Of a stretch of 64,000 bases of DNA, positions 1 to 9,000 are shown in pieces. Below the pieces are notes generated by a model, which did no database searches, was not told the DNA's origin, and saw nothing but the letters and a program-made list of their open reading frames with translations. The translations under genes were made by a program, and so were the position numbers. Source of the stretch: Streptomyces nymphaeiformis (GTDB lineage Bacteria > Actinomycetota > Actinomycetes > Streptomycetales > Streptomycetaceae); NCBI RefSeq assembly GCF_014203895.1, contig NZ_JACHJY010000001.1:248001-312000 (forward strand), in the 5' to 3' direction. Every line of letters begins with the position of its first letter. The first letter of the stretch is position 1.

Positions 1-911
1 GGGCCCGGGCCCAGGGTGCCCGCGACCTCCGCCGGGTCCGCGCCGAGCAGCAGCCGGACCAGGGCCCCGTCCCGCACCGTCACGTCCGCGCCCCGGTGCG
101 GGGCCGTGAGCAGCGACAGCAGGACCACCGCCACGCCCGCGATCGTGTGGTCGCCCGGGCCGCGCCGCTCCGTCGCCACCCCCAGGGTCAGCCCGTCCCC
201 GCCGGCGAGCGCGTACGCCGCGAGCCGCAGCCCGCCGCCGTCCCCGCTCGCCGAGGCCGGTCCGCCCGGGCGCGGCCCGAGCACCCCCGCCAGGTCCCGC
301 AGCGCCCGCGCCGCCTCCGCCGGGACCTCCCGGCCGGCCGCCGCCGACTCCGTGCCGTCCGCGCCGAACAGCACCGCCCGGCCGCCGAGGCGCGAGGCCA
401 GCGCGCCGAGGACCGCCGGGACCGGGGCCGGCCGGGCCGCGGCCGCCGCCAGGGACTGCTGGGCCTCCGTCACCCGGCGCAGCTCGTGCAGCCGGGCCTC
501 CGCCATCAGCCGCCACAGCGCCCGCGCCACCGCCGTGAACGGGGTCCGGGGCGGGACCTCCACGAGCGGCAGGCCGTGGCGCTCGCAGGCCTCGACCAGC
601 TCGGCGGGGACCGTGTCGTAGACCGGCGTCACCCCGAAGGCGAGCGCAGCCGCCCCCGCCTCCACGACCCGCTCGACGTAGTGCGCCGGATCGGTGAGCT
701 GCACGCCCGCCGTCATGAGCAGCTCGCCGCCGAGCAGATACGGATAGGGGTCGGCCATCTCCGAGGTGTGCACCCAGTGCAGCGGGACGTCCTCGGGCCC
801 GGAGAGCAGCCGCAGGCCCAGATCGGGGCGGGCGAGCAGCGCGGCGAGCGGCACCGGCGGCGCCGGGGGAGTGGAGCCGGGCTCAGAAGGGGACGGAGCG
901 GTCATCGGCAT
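1..911 (-). CDS. PucR family transcriptional regulator (3' end outside window)
   Basis: The reverse strand is open from the left edge to an ATG at 911 (second in-frame ATG at 905). The protein starts with a PucR N-terminal-type domain: residues ~15-120 read PLAALLARPDLGLRLLSG, then a WVHTSEMADPYPYL segment and GGELLMTAGV. This is the ligand-sensing purine-catabolism domain of the family. A linker and a CdaR-like middle region follow; the C-terminal HTH expected for the family lies outside the window. It is divergent from the symporter at 1085, with 173 bp between them, so it probably regulates the symporter/ureohydrolase genes in response to a nitrogen compound. Family assignment is firm; the ligand is inference. 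Confidence 0.82.
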   Translation of the reverse strand, partial: MPMTAPSPSEPGSTPPAPPVPLAALLARPDLGLRLLSGPEDVPLHWVHTSEMADPYPYLLGGELLMTAGVQLTDPAHYVERVVEAGAAALAFGVTPVYDTVPAELVEACERHGLPLVEVPPRTPFTAVARALWRLMAEARLHELRRVTEAQQSLAAAAARPAPVPAVLGALASRLGGRAVLFGADGTESAAAGREVPAEAARALRDLAGVLGPRPGGPASASGDGGGLRLAAYALAGGDGLTLGVATERRGPGDHTIAGVAVVLLSLLTAPHRGADVTVRDGALVRLLLGADPAEVAGTLGPG

Positions 912-1084
912 GGGCCCTTCGTACATCCCCCGCCCGGACAGTGGAGGAAACGTACACTTCTACGTCGCTTTCCGGCCACCTACTGTCGTCTCATCCCAGG
1001 GCCGCGGGTACGGGCGGATGTCCCCGCGATCAGCACCTGGGCACTCCCCCGCACGACACGCCACCGAGGTGAGAAGGAGTCCCC

Positions 1085-2563
1085 ATGGCCGTCGACTACA
1101 CAGTGATCGCCCTGTACTTGGCCGGCATGCTCGCGATGGGCTGGTGGGGCATGCGCCGCGCCAAGTCCAAGAGCGAGTTCCTGGTGGCCGGCCGCCGCCT
1201 CGGACCCTTCATGTACTCCGGGACGATGGCCGCCATCGTCCTCGGCGGCGCCTCCACGATCGGCGGCGTCGGCCTCGGCTACAAGTACGGCCTCTCCGGC
1301 GCCTGGATGGTCTTCGCCATCGGCCTCGGCCTGCTGGCCCTCTCGGTCTTCTTCTCCGCGCGGATCGCGCGCCTGAAGGTCTACACCGTCTCCGAGATGC
1401 TCGACCTGCGCTACGGCGGCAAGGCCGGCGTCATCTCGGGCGTCGTGATGTGGGCGTACACCCTGATGCTCGCGGTCACCTCGACCATCGCGTACGCCAC
1501 GATCTTCGACGTCCTCTTCGACCTGCCCCGGACCCTCGCGATCGTCCTCGGCGGCACCATCGTCGTCGCCTACTCGACCCTCGGCGGCATGTGGTCCATC
1601 ACCATCACCGACATGGTGCAGTTCGTGGTGAAGACCATCGGCGTGCTGCTCCTGCTGCTGCCCATCGCCGTCGTCAAGGCCGGCGGCTTCGAGGGGATGC
1701 GGGAGGCGCTGCCCACCTCGTACTTCGCGCCCCTCGGCATCGGCGGCGAGACGATCTTCACGTACGTGCTGATCTACACCTTCGGCATGCTCATCGGCCA
1801 GGACATCTGGCAGCGGGTCTTCACCGCCCGCAACGACAAGGTCGCCCGCTGGGGCGGCACCGTCGCCGGCACCTACTGCCTCGCGTACGCGCTCGCCGGA
1901 GCCGTCATCGGCACGGCGGCCAGGGTGCTCTACCCGAAGCTGCCCAGCGCCGACGACGCCTTCGCCACCATCGTCAAGGACGAGCTGCCGATGGGCGTCC
2001 GGGGCCTCGTCCTCGCCGCCGCGCTCGCCGCCGTGATGTCCACCTCCTCCGGCGCCCTCATCGCCTGCGCCACCGTCGCCAACAACGACATCTGGTCACG
2101 ACTGCGCGGCGCCGCCGCCAGGAAGCACGAGGACGACCACGACGAGGTGAAGGGCAACCGCCTCTTCATCCTGATCATGGGCGTCGCCGTCATCCTCATC
2201 GCCATCGCCCTCAACGACGTCGTCCAGGCCCTCACCGTCGCCTACAACCTGCTGGTCGGCGGGCTCCTCGTGCCCATCCTCGGCGGCCTGCTCTGGCGCC
2301 GCGGCACCGTCCAGGGCGCGCTCGCCGCGGTCACCGTCGGCGGCCTGACCGTCATTGGCCTGATGTGGACTTACGGAATCTTGGCAAATGAGCCTGTTTA
2401 CTATGGTTTGTTGGCCTCGCTCGCCGCTTATGTGATCGTTTCCCTGGCGACCCGCCCGACGGACGCCGCCGTGCTCGCGAACTGGCGCGCCCGGCTGGCG
2501 GGCCAGGACACCACGACCGAGCCAGGAACCGAAACGCCGGAACCGGCACCCGCGACCGCCTGA
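1085..2563 (+). CDS. Sodium:solute symporter (SSS family)
   Basis: The 492-residue membrane protein has about 13 hydrophobic segments and SSS hallmarks: the start YTVIALYLAGMLAMGWWG, the FLVAGRRLGP loop and the LGGASTIGGVGLGY helix. It would take up an organic solute with Na+ across the cytoplasmic membrane. The ATG is preceded by AGAAGGAG at a good distance. The ureohydrolase follows 72 bp downstream and a PucR regulator is divergent, so the cargo is probably an amine, guanidino compound or related nitrogen source (inference). The stretch coding TM segments near 2350-2455 uses unusually AT-rich codons compared with the rest. The C-terminal tail is Pro/Thr-rich and hydrophilic. Confidence 0.88.
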   Translation: MAVDYTVIALYLAGMLAMGWWGMRRAKSKSEFLVAGRRLGPFMYSGTMAAIVLGGASTIGGVGLGYKYGLSGAWMVFAIGLGLLALSVFFSARIARLKVYTVSEMLDLRYGGKAGVISGVVMWAYTLMLAVTSTIAYATIFDVLFDLPRTLAIVLGGTIVVAYSTLGGMWSITITDMVQFVVKTIGVLLLLLPIAVVKAGGFEGMREALPTSYFAPLGIGGETIFTYVLIYTFGMLIGQDIWQRVFTARNDKVARWGGTVAGTYCLAYALAGAVIGTAARVLYPKLPSADDAFATIVKDELPMGVRGLVLAAALAAVMSTSSGALIACATVANNDIWSRLRGAAARKHEDDHDEVKGNRLFILIMGVAVILIAIALNDVVQALTVAYNLLVGGLLVPILGGLLWRRGTVQGALAAVTVGGLTVIGLMWTYGILANEPVYYGLLASLAAYVIVSLATRPTDAAVLANWRARLAGQDTTTEPGTETPEPAPATA

Positions 2564-2575
2564 CCGCGGCCGCAC

Positions 2576-2602
2576 CCCGGGCGTCGAGACCCGACGCCCG
2601 GG
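2576..2602 (+). terminator. Hairpin between symporter and ureohydrolase
   Basis: Perfect 11-bp arms CCCGGGCGTCG and CGACGCCCGGG with a 5-nt loop, 13 bp after the symporter stop and before the AGGAGG of the next gene. There is no T-run. It may act as a partial terminator or mRNA-stabilising hairpin that sets different levels of the two genes. Confidence 0.5.
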
Positions 2603-2635
2603 CCGCATGAAACACACCCCAGGAGGACCCCGACC

Positions 2636-3613
2636 ATGAGCAGCAGCGACCAGAACGCCTTCCGCGGCCCGATCGACTCGTCCCGCATCCCGCGGTACGC
2701 CGGTCCCGCGACGTTCGCCCGGCTGCCGCGCCTCGACGAGGTCGGCACCGCCGACGTCGCCGTGGTCGGCGTCCCCTTCGACACCGGCGTCTCCTACCGC
2801 CCCGGCGCCCGCTTCGGCGGCAACGCCATCCGCGAGGCCTCCCGCCTGCTCCGCCCGTACAACCCCGCGCAGGACGCCTCCCCGTTCGCCCTCGCCCAGG
2901 TCGCGGACGCCGGCGACATCGCCGCCAACCCGTTCAACATCAACGAGGCCGTCGAGACCATCGAGGCCGCCGCCGACGACCTCCTCGGCACCGGCGCCCG
3001 CATGATGACCCTCGGCGGCGACCACACCATCGCCCTGCCGCTGCTGCGCTCCGTCGCCAAGAAGCACGGCCCCGTCGCCCTGCTCCACTTCGACGCGCAC
3101 CTCGACACCTGGGACACCTACTTCGGCGCCGAGTACACCCACGGCACCCCGTTCCGCCGCGCCGTCGAGGAAGGCATCCTCGACACCTCCGCCCTCTCCC
3201 ACGTCGGCACCCGCGGCCCGCTCTACGGCAAGCAGGACCTCACCGACGACGAGAAGCTCGGCTTCGGCATCGTCACCTCCGCCGACGTCTACCGCCGCGG
3301 CGCCGACGAGATCGCCGACCAGCTGCGCCAGCGCATCGGCGACCGCCCGCTGTACATCTCCATCGACATCGACTGCCTCGACCCGGCCCACGCCCCCGGC
3401 ACCGGCACCCCCGAGGCCGGCGGCATGACCTCCCGCGAGCTGCTGGAGATCCTCCGCGGCCTCTCCTCCTGCAACCTGGTCTCCGCGGACGTCGTCGAGG
3501 TCGCCCCGGCGTACGACCACGCCGAGATCACGGCGGTCGCCGCGTCGCACACGGCGTACGAGCTGACGACGATCATGTCGCGCCAGATCGCCGCCGCGCG
3601 CGACGCGAAGTAA
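2636..3613 (+). CDS. speB: Agmatinase-type ureohydrolase
   Basis: The 325-residue protein belongs to the arginase/agmatinase superfamily, which hydrolyses guanidino compounds to urea plus an amine. The Mn-binding motifs are all visible: [10 protein letters not shown] (~residues 122-131), [10 protein letters not shown] (~145-154) and [19 protein letters not shown] (~241-259). The specificity loop is compatible with agmatine or 4-guanidinobutyrate; sequence alone does not decide between them. The ATG has a strong AGGAGG site. It lies between a symporter and a ThDP enzyme on the same strand, suggesting an uptake-then-hydrolysis pathway. The speB name is for the family, not proven substrate. Confidence 0.9.
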   Translation: MSSSDQNAFRGPIDSSRIPRYAGPATFARLPRLDEVGTADVAVVGVPFDTGVSYRPGARFGGNAIREASRLLRPYNPAQDASPFALAQVADAGDIAANPFNINEAVETIEAAADDLLGTGARMMTLGGDHTIALPLLRSVAKKHGPVALLHFDAHLDTWDTYFGAEYTHGTPFRRAVEEGILDTSALSHVGTRGPLYGKQDLTDDEKLGFGIVTSADVYRRGADEIADQLRQRIGDRPLYISIDIDCLDPAHAPGTGTPEAGGMTSRELLEILRGLSSCNLVSADVVEVAPAYDHAEITAVAASHTAYELTTIMSRQIAAARDAK

Positions 3614-3661
3614 CGTCCGCGTGCGCGGGGCGGGCCGTGCCCGCCCCGCGCCGCTGCCGGG

Positions 3662-3732
3662 GTCGTGGGCAATCGTTCCGCCTGGGGGTCCCCCTGGACG
3701 AAGTCCTGGGGGGAGGAACGGGTGGGCACGAC
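3662..3732. repeat. Dispersed palindromic intergenic element, copy 1
   Basis: Outer arms GTCGTGGGCA and the facing GTGGGCACGAC, plus inner CGTTCC/GGAACG, enclose a G-run/C-run hairpin. The same outer and inner sequence motifs occur at 11838-11885. It fills the gap between the ureohydrolase and the ThDP enzyme and could fold as a large hairpin acting as a terminator. I read it as a Streptomyces intergenic repeat related to the later copy. Confidence 0.6.
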
Positions 3733-3782
3733 CCGACCGCCGGGCCGCACCCGACAGACCGACCACACGCCCCGAGGGACCC

Positions 3783-5465
3783 ATGACCCACGATCACGAT
3801 CTCGTCCTGCGCCCCACCGCCGCACAGACCGCCGCCGCCCTCAACCCGCCCTCCGGGCGCAACGGCGGTGACCTGGTCGTGGAGACACTGACCGGCCTCG
3901 GGGCCACCACGGTCTTCGGACTGCCGGGCCAGCACGCCCTCGGCATGTTCGACGCCCTCCGCCGCTCGACCCTGCGCTACGTCGGCCTCCGCGTCGAGAA
4001 CAACGCCGGCTTCGCCGCCGACGCGTACGGCCGGATCACCGGCGAGGCCGCCCCGCTGCTGCTCTCCACCGGCCCCGGCGCGCTCATGTCGCTCGCCGCG
4101 CTCCAGGAGGCGGCCGCCGCCTCCGCCCCCGTCCTCGCCATCGGCAGCCAGATCCCGGTGGCCGGCCTCGGCGGCGGCCGGCACGGCTACCTCCACGAGC
4201 TCCGCGACCAGCAGGCCTCCTTCCGGGACGTCGTGAAGTCCGTCCACACGGTCCGTACGCAGTCCCAGATCCCCTCCGCGATCGCGGCGGCCTGGGAGTC
4301 GGCGCTCACCGCCCCGCACGGGCCGGTCTGGGTGGAGATCCCGCAGGACGTGCTCCTCGCCGAGACGACCCTGCCCGTGGTCACCGCCATGGACGCCACG
4401 CCCGAGGAGGTCGTCCCGCGCCCCGAGCTGACGGCCGTCGCCGCGCACCTCCTGGAGAACGCCGAGCGGCCCGCGATCATCGCCGGCGGCGGGGTCGTCC
4501 GCTCCGACGCCTCCGGCAAGCTCCTCGCGCTCGCGGAGCGGCTCGACGTCCCCGTCGTCACCACCTTCGGCGGCAAGGGCGCCTTCCCCTGGGAGCACCC
4601 GCTGTCGCTCCAGTCCTGGCTGGAGGACCGGCACACCACGGACTTCCTGGAGGACGCCGACGTCCTGCTCGTCGTGGGCTCGGGGCTCGGCGAGCTGTCC
4701 TCGAACTACCACACGTTCGCGCCCCGCGGCCGGGTGATCCAGATCGAGGCCGACGCGGGCAAGCTGGAGTCCAACCACCCGGCGCTCGGCATCCACGCGG
4801 ACGCCCGCCTCGCGCTCCAGGCGCTCCTGGAGACGGTCGGGGAGCGTACGGACCCGGCCGCCCCGGAGCGGGTCGCCGCCGTCCTGGGCAAGGTCCGGGA
4901 GCGGATCGCCGCGCAGGACCTGGGCCTGGAGCAGCGGGTCGTCGCGGCGGTCCGCGAAGCCCTCCCGGACCGGGCGCCGAGCTTCTGGGACATGACGATC
5001 CTGGCGTACTGGGCGTGGTCGGCCTTCGACGCGCGGCACCCGAACACGATGCACTCCGCGCAGGGCGCGGGCGGCCTCGGCTACGGCTTCCCCGCCGCGC
5101 TCGGCGCGGCCGCCGCCGACCCGTCGCAGCCGGTCCTCGCGGTGTCCGGCGACGGCGGCGCGATGTACTCGATCGCGGAGCTCGCGACGGCGAAGCAGTA
5201 CGGGCTCGACGTGACGTGGCTGATCGTCGACGACGGCGGGTACGGGATCCTGCGGGAGTACATGACGGGCGCGTTCGGCGAGGCGACGGCCACCGAACTC
5301 ACCCGCCCGGACTTCGTCGCCCTGGCCGAGTCCTTCGGCGTCCCGGCCACCCTGACGACCCCGGAGACCCTGGCGACGGACCTGGCGAAGGCCCTGGCCA
5401 CCCCGGGCCCGTCGGTGGTCGTCCTGCCGGCCCTCCTGAGGATGTTCGAACCGACGCACCTCTGA
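3783..5465 (+). CDS. Thiamine-diphosphate-dependent enzyme (acetolactate synthase-like)
   Basis: The 560-residue protein has the three-domain layout of ThDP decarboxylases/synthases. The N-terminal PYR domain carries the cofactor-activating Glu in RVENNAGFAADAYGR. A central domain follows, then a C-terminal PP domain with GDGGAMYSIAELATA, where the usual N is replaced in IVDDGGYG. The ATG at 3783 is chosen because GAGGGA sits just upstream; the frame is open further upstream but through the repeat element. It is the last of the co-directional set with the symporter and ureohydrolase. The exact substrate (2-oxo acid) is not readable; a role in degrading the carbon skeleton left after urea release is inference. 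Confidence 0.8.
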   Translation: MTHDHDLVLRPTAAQTAAALNPPSGRNGGDLVVETLTGLGATTVFGLPGQHALGMFDALRRSTLRYVGLRVENNAGFAADAYGRITGEAAPLLLSTGPGALMSLAALQEAAAASAPVLAIGSQIPVAGLGGGRHGYLHELRDQQASFRDVVKSVHTVRTQSQIPSAIAAAWESALTAPHGPVWVEIPQDVLLAETTLPVVTAMDATPEEVVPRPELTAVAAHLLENAERPAIIAGGGVVRSDASGKLLALAERLDVPVVTTFGGKGAFPWEHPLSLQSWLEDRHTTDFLEDADVLLVVGSGLGELSSNYHTFAPRGRVIQIEADAGKLESNHPALGIHADARLALQALLETVGERTDPAAPERVAAVLGKVRERIAAQDLGLEQRVVAAVREALPDRAPSFWDMTILAYWAWSAFDARHPNTMHSAQGAGGLGYGFPAALGAAAADPSQPVLAVSGDGGAMYSIAELATAKQYGLDVTWLIVDDGGYGILREYMTGAFGEATATELTRPDFVALAESFGVPATLTTPETLATDLAKALATPGPSVVVLPALLRMFEPTHL

Positions 5466-5466
5466 C

Positions 5467-5514
5467 GGGCGCCGGTGACCCGCCCGGCCCGTGGGGGGCC
5501 GGGCGGGGGCGCCC
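5467..5514. terminator. Bidirectional terminator between convergent genes
   Basis: Nested hairpin: outer arms GGGCGCC/GGCGCCC and inner 12-bp arms CCCGCCCGGCCC/GGGCCGGGCGGG with a GTGGG loop. It fills the gap between the stop of the ThDP gene (5465) and the stop of the reverse gene (5517). Confidence 0.75.
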
Positions 5515-5516
5515 GT

Positions 5517-5888
5517 TCAGTCGACGAGCCCGTCCCAGGCCTTCCGGTACTCGGCGAGCTGGGCCTCGTACCCCTGGCGGAAGTGCTCCACCTCCGGGGT
5601 GATCTGGTCGCCGTCCATGCGCCGCGGGGGTATCAGCCTCGCCACGTCGGCGAAGGCCACCGCCGCCGCCTCGGCGACGGGCCCGCCCCGCTGCCGGGCG
5701 GCGAAGACGTCCTGGCCCGCGGTCCGCAGGAAACCCTCGAAGACCGACCGCGGTCTGCTCACCGTGTCCCTCAGCTCCCGGTCCGTCACCGCGACCACCC
5801 GCCCGGCCGACGCGAACCCCCGCACCGCCCGCAACGCCGCGTACAGCCGCCCCCACTGATACGGCTTCCCGTCCTCGACCTTCCCCAC
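5517..5888 (-). CDS. Hypothetical protein, 123 aa
   Basis: The small soluble, charged protein starts at GTG 5888 with GGGGAGG just upstream on the reverse strand, giving VGKVEDGKPYQWGRLYAALRAV. No signal peptide or membrane segment is seen. The predicted content is mostly helical, with a Tyr/Arg-rich first third and an acidic middle. I do not recognise the family. Codon use matches the neighbours, so it is probably a real gene. It is convergent with the ThDP gene and divergent from the ABC exporter. Confidence 0.65.
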   Translation of the reverse strand: MGKVEDGKPYQWGRLYAALRAVRGFASAGRVVAVTDRELRDTVSRPRSVFEGFLRTAGQDVFAARQRGGPVAEAAAVAFADVARLIPPRRMDGDQITPEVEHFRQGYEAQLAEYRKAWDGLVD

Positions 5889-6038
5889 GGACCTCCCCTT
5901 CCCCTCCGTTCACGGCGCCGCCCGTGCGACGGGCCCGGGGACTCCCTACCCGCCCCGGCGGTATTTGTTGCGGCGGGATGAAATCGCACGTCGGCCGTGT
6001 TGGGCCTTCCGGTAGAGCAGGACGGATGGGAGGCCCTC

Positions 6039-9000
6039 GTGGCGGCGGTCGGGGAGAAACAACAGGGCTGGGCGCGCAGGCTGGCCGGGTACGCGTGGCG
6101 GTACAGGGCGAACACGCTGCTCGCGCTGGGGTCCTCCCTCGCCGGCATGGCCGTGCTCGCCCTCGTGCCGCTCGTCACCAAGGTGATCATCGACGACGTC
6201 ATCGGGGCGAAGACCCGGAGCCTCGGCGTCTGGACGGGGCTGCTCGTCGGCGCCGCCGTCCTCGTCTACGCCCTCACCTACGTCCGCCGCTACTACGGCG
6301 GCAAGCTCGCCCTCGACGTCCAGCACGACCTGCGGACCGACATGTACGAGACCGTCACCCGGCTCGACGGGCGGCGGCAGGACGAGCTGTCCACCGGGCA
6401 GGTCGTCGGGCGGGCCACCAGCGACCTCCAGCTCATCCAGGGGCTCCTCTTCATGCTCCCGATGACCATCGGGAACATCCTGCTGTTCCTCATATCGCTG
6501 GCCGTCATGGCCTACCTGTCGATCCCGCTCACCCTCGTCGCCCTCGCCGTCGCCCCCGCCCTCTGGTGGATCGCCAAGCGCAGCCGTACCCGCCTCCACC
6601 CCGCCACCTGGCACGCCCAGCAGCAGGCGGCCGTCGTCGCCGGTGTCGTCGACGGGGCCGTGACCGGCGTCCGGGTCGTGAAGGGCTTCGGGCAGGAGGA
6701 CCAGGAGACCGGGAAGATCCGGGAAGCCGGGCGGAAGCTGTTCGCCGGGCGCCTGCGGACGATCCGGCTGAACTCGAAGTACACCCCGGCCCTCCAGGCC
6801 GTGCCCGCCCTCGGTCAGGTCGCGGTCCTCGCGCTCGGCGGCTGGCTCGCGTACCGGCACCAGATCACCCTCGGCACCTTCGTCGCCTTCTCCTCCTACC
6901 TGGCCTCCCTCGTCGGCCCGGTCCGCATGCTCGCCATGGTCCTCACCGTCGGCCAGCAGGCCCGCGCGGGCGTCGAGCGGGTCTACGACCTCATCGACAC
7001 CGAGCCGACCATCAAGGACGGCACCAAGGAGCTGCCCGCCGACGCGCCCGCGACCGTCGAGTTCGACGACGTGTCCTTCGCGTACGAGGACGGCCGACCC
7101 GTCCTCGAAGGGTTCTCCCTGGAGATCCTGCCGGGCGAGACCGTCGCCGTCGTCGGCGCCTCCGGCTCCGGCAAGTCGACCGTCTCCCTCCTCCTGCCCC
7201 GCTTCTACGACGTCACCCACGGCGCCGTCCTCGTCGGCGGCCACGACGTCCGCGAGCTCACCCTCGACTCGCTGCGCGCCGCCGTCGGCCTCGTCCCCGA
7301 GGACTCCTTCCTCTTCTCCGACACGGTCGCCGCGAACATCGCGTACGGCGTCCCCGACGCCACCCGCGAGCAGATCGAGACCGCCGCCCGCGCCGCCCAG
7401 GCGGACCGTTTCATCGCCGAGCTCCCGGACGGCTACGACACCAAGGTCGGCGAGCACGGCCTCACCCTCTCCGGCGGCCAGCGCCAGCGCGTCGCGCTCG
7501 CCCGCGCGATCCTCACCGACCCCCGGCTCCTCCTCCTCGACGACGCCACCTCCGCCGTCGACGCCAAGGTCGAGCACGAGATCCACGAGGCCCTGAAGTC
7601 GGTGATGGCGGGCCGTACGACCCTGCTCATCGCGCACCGCCGCTCCACCCTCGGCCTCGCCGACCGCATCGCCGTCCTGGAGGACGGCCGCCTCGCCGAC
7701 ATCGGCACCCACGCCGAGCTGGAGCAGCGCTCCCCGCTCTTCCGCCGCCTCCTCACCGACCCCGAGGAGCTCGGCGCCGTCTCGCCCGGCCACCTCACGC
7801 CGCCGGACGAGCTCCCCGAGGACCGCACGCTGCGGGCCGAGCTGGACGCCGAGTTCGACGCCGAGCGGGGCATCACCCCCACCCTGTGGGTACGGGACGA
7901 GACCACCGGCCGCGAGGCCCCCGCCCCCGGGGCGACCCCCGAGCTGCTCGCCGCCGTCGAGGCCCTGCCGCCGGCCACCGACACCCCGGACATCGACGAG
8001 GCCCGGGCCGTGTCGCCCGAGGACGCGTACGGGCTGCGCCGGCTCCTGCGCGGCTTCGGCGCCCCGCTGCTCATCAGCCTCGGCCTGGTCGCCCTCGACG
8101 CGGGCGCGGGCCTGCTGCTCCCGGTCCTGATCCGGCACGGCATCGACGAGGGCGTGAACCGGCTCGCGATCGGCGCCGTCTGGGCGGCCTCCGCGCTGGC
8201 CCTGGTCACCGTCCTCGTGCAGTGGGTCGCGCAGACCGCCGAGACCCGGATGACCGGCCGCACCGGCGAGCGGGTCCTGTACGCGCTGCGCCTGAAGATC
8301 TTCGCCCAGCTCCAGCGGCTCGGCCTCGACTACTACGAGCGCGAGCTGACCGGCCGGATCATGACCCGGATGACCACGGACGTGGACGCCCTGTCGACGT
8401 TCCTCCAGACGGGCCTGGTCACCGCCTTCGTCTCCGTCGTGACCTTCTTCGGGATCATGGTCGCGCTGCTCGTGCTCGACCTCCAGCTCGCCCTGGTCGT
8501 CTTCGCGACCCTGCCGGTCCTCGCCATCGCCACGTACTACTTCCGCCGCTCCAGCGTGAAGGCGTACGAGCTGGCGCGCGAGCGGATCAGCGTCGTCAAC
8601 GCCGACCTCCAGGAGTCCGTCTCGGGCCTGCGGATCGTGCAGGCCTTCCGCCGCGAGCGCTCGGGCGCGGCCCGGTACGCGGAGCGCAGCGACGCCTACC
8701 GCGAGGCGCGGATCCGGGGCCAGTGGCTGATCTCGGTCTACTTCCCGTTCGTGACGCTCCTGTCCTCGGTCGCGGCGGCCGCCGTCCTGATCGTCGGCGC
8801 GAACCGCATCGAGGCCGGCACCCTCACCACCGGCGCCCTCGTCGCCTACCTCCTCTACATCGACCTCTTCTTCGCGCCCGTCCAGCAGCTCTCGCAGGTC
8901 TTCGACGGCTACCAGCAGGCCGCCGTCTCGCTGAAGCGGATGCAGGAGCTCCTCCAGGAGCCGACGTCGACGGCCGCCGCCGACGCGCCCCTGGACGTGC

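Noticed and set aside
5997..6038. Upstream GTG start for the ABC exporter
   Set aside because: No RBS there, while GGGAGG lies at the right distance before GTG 6039.
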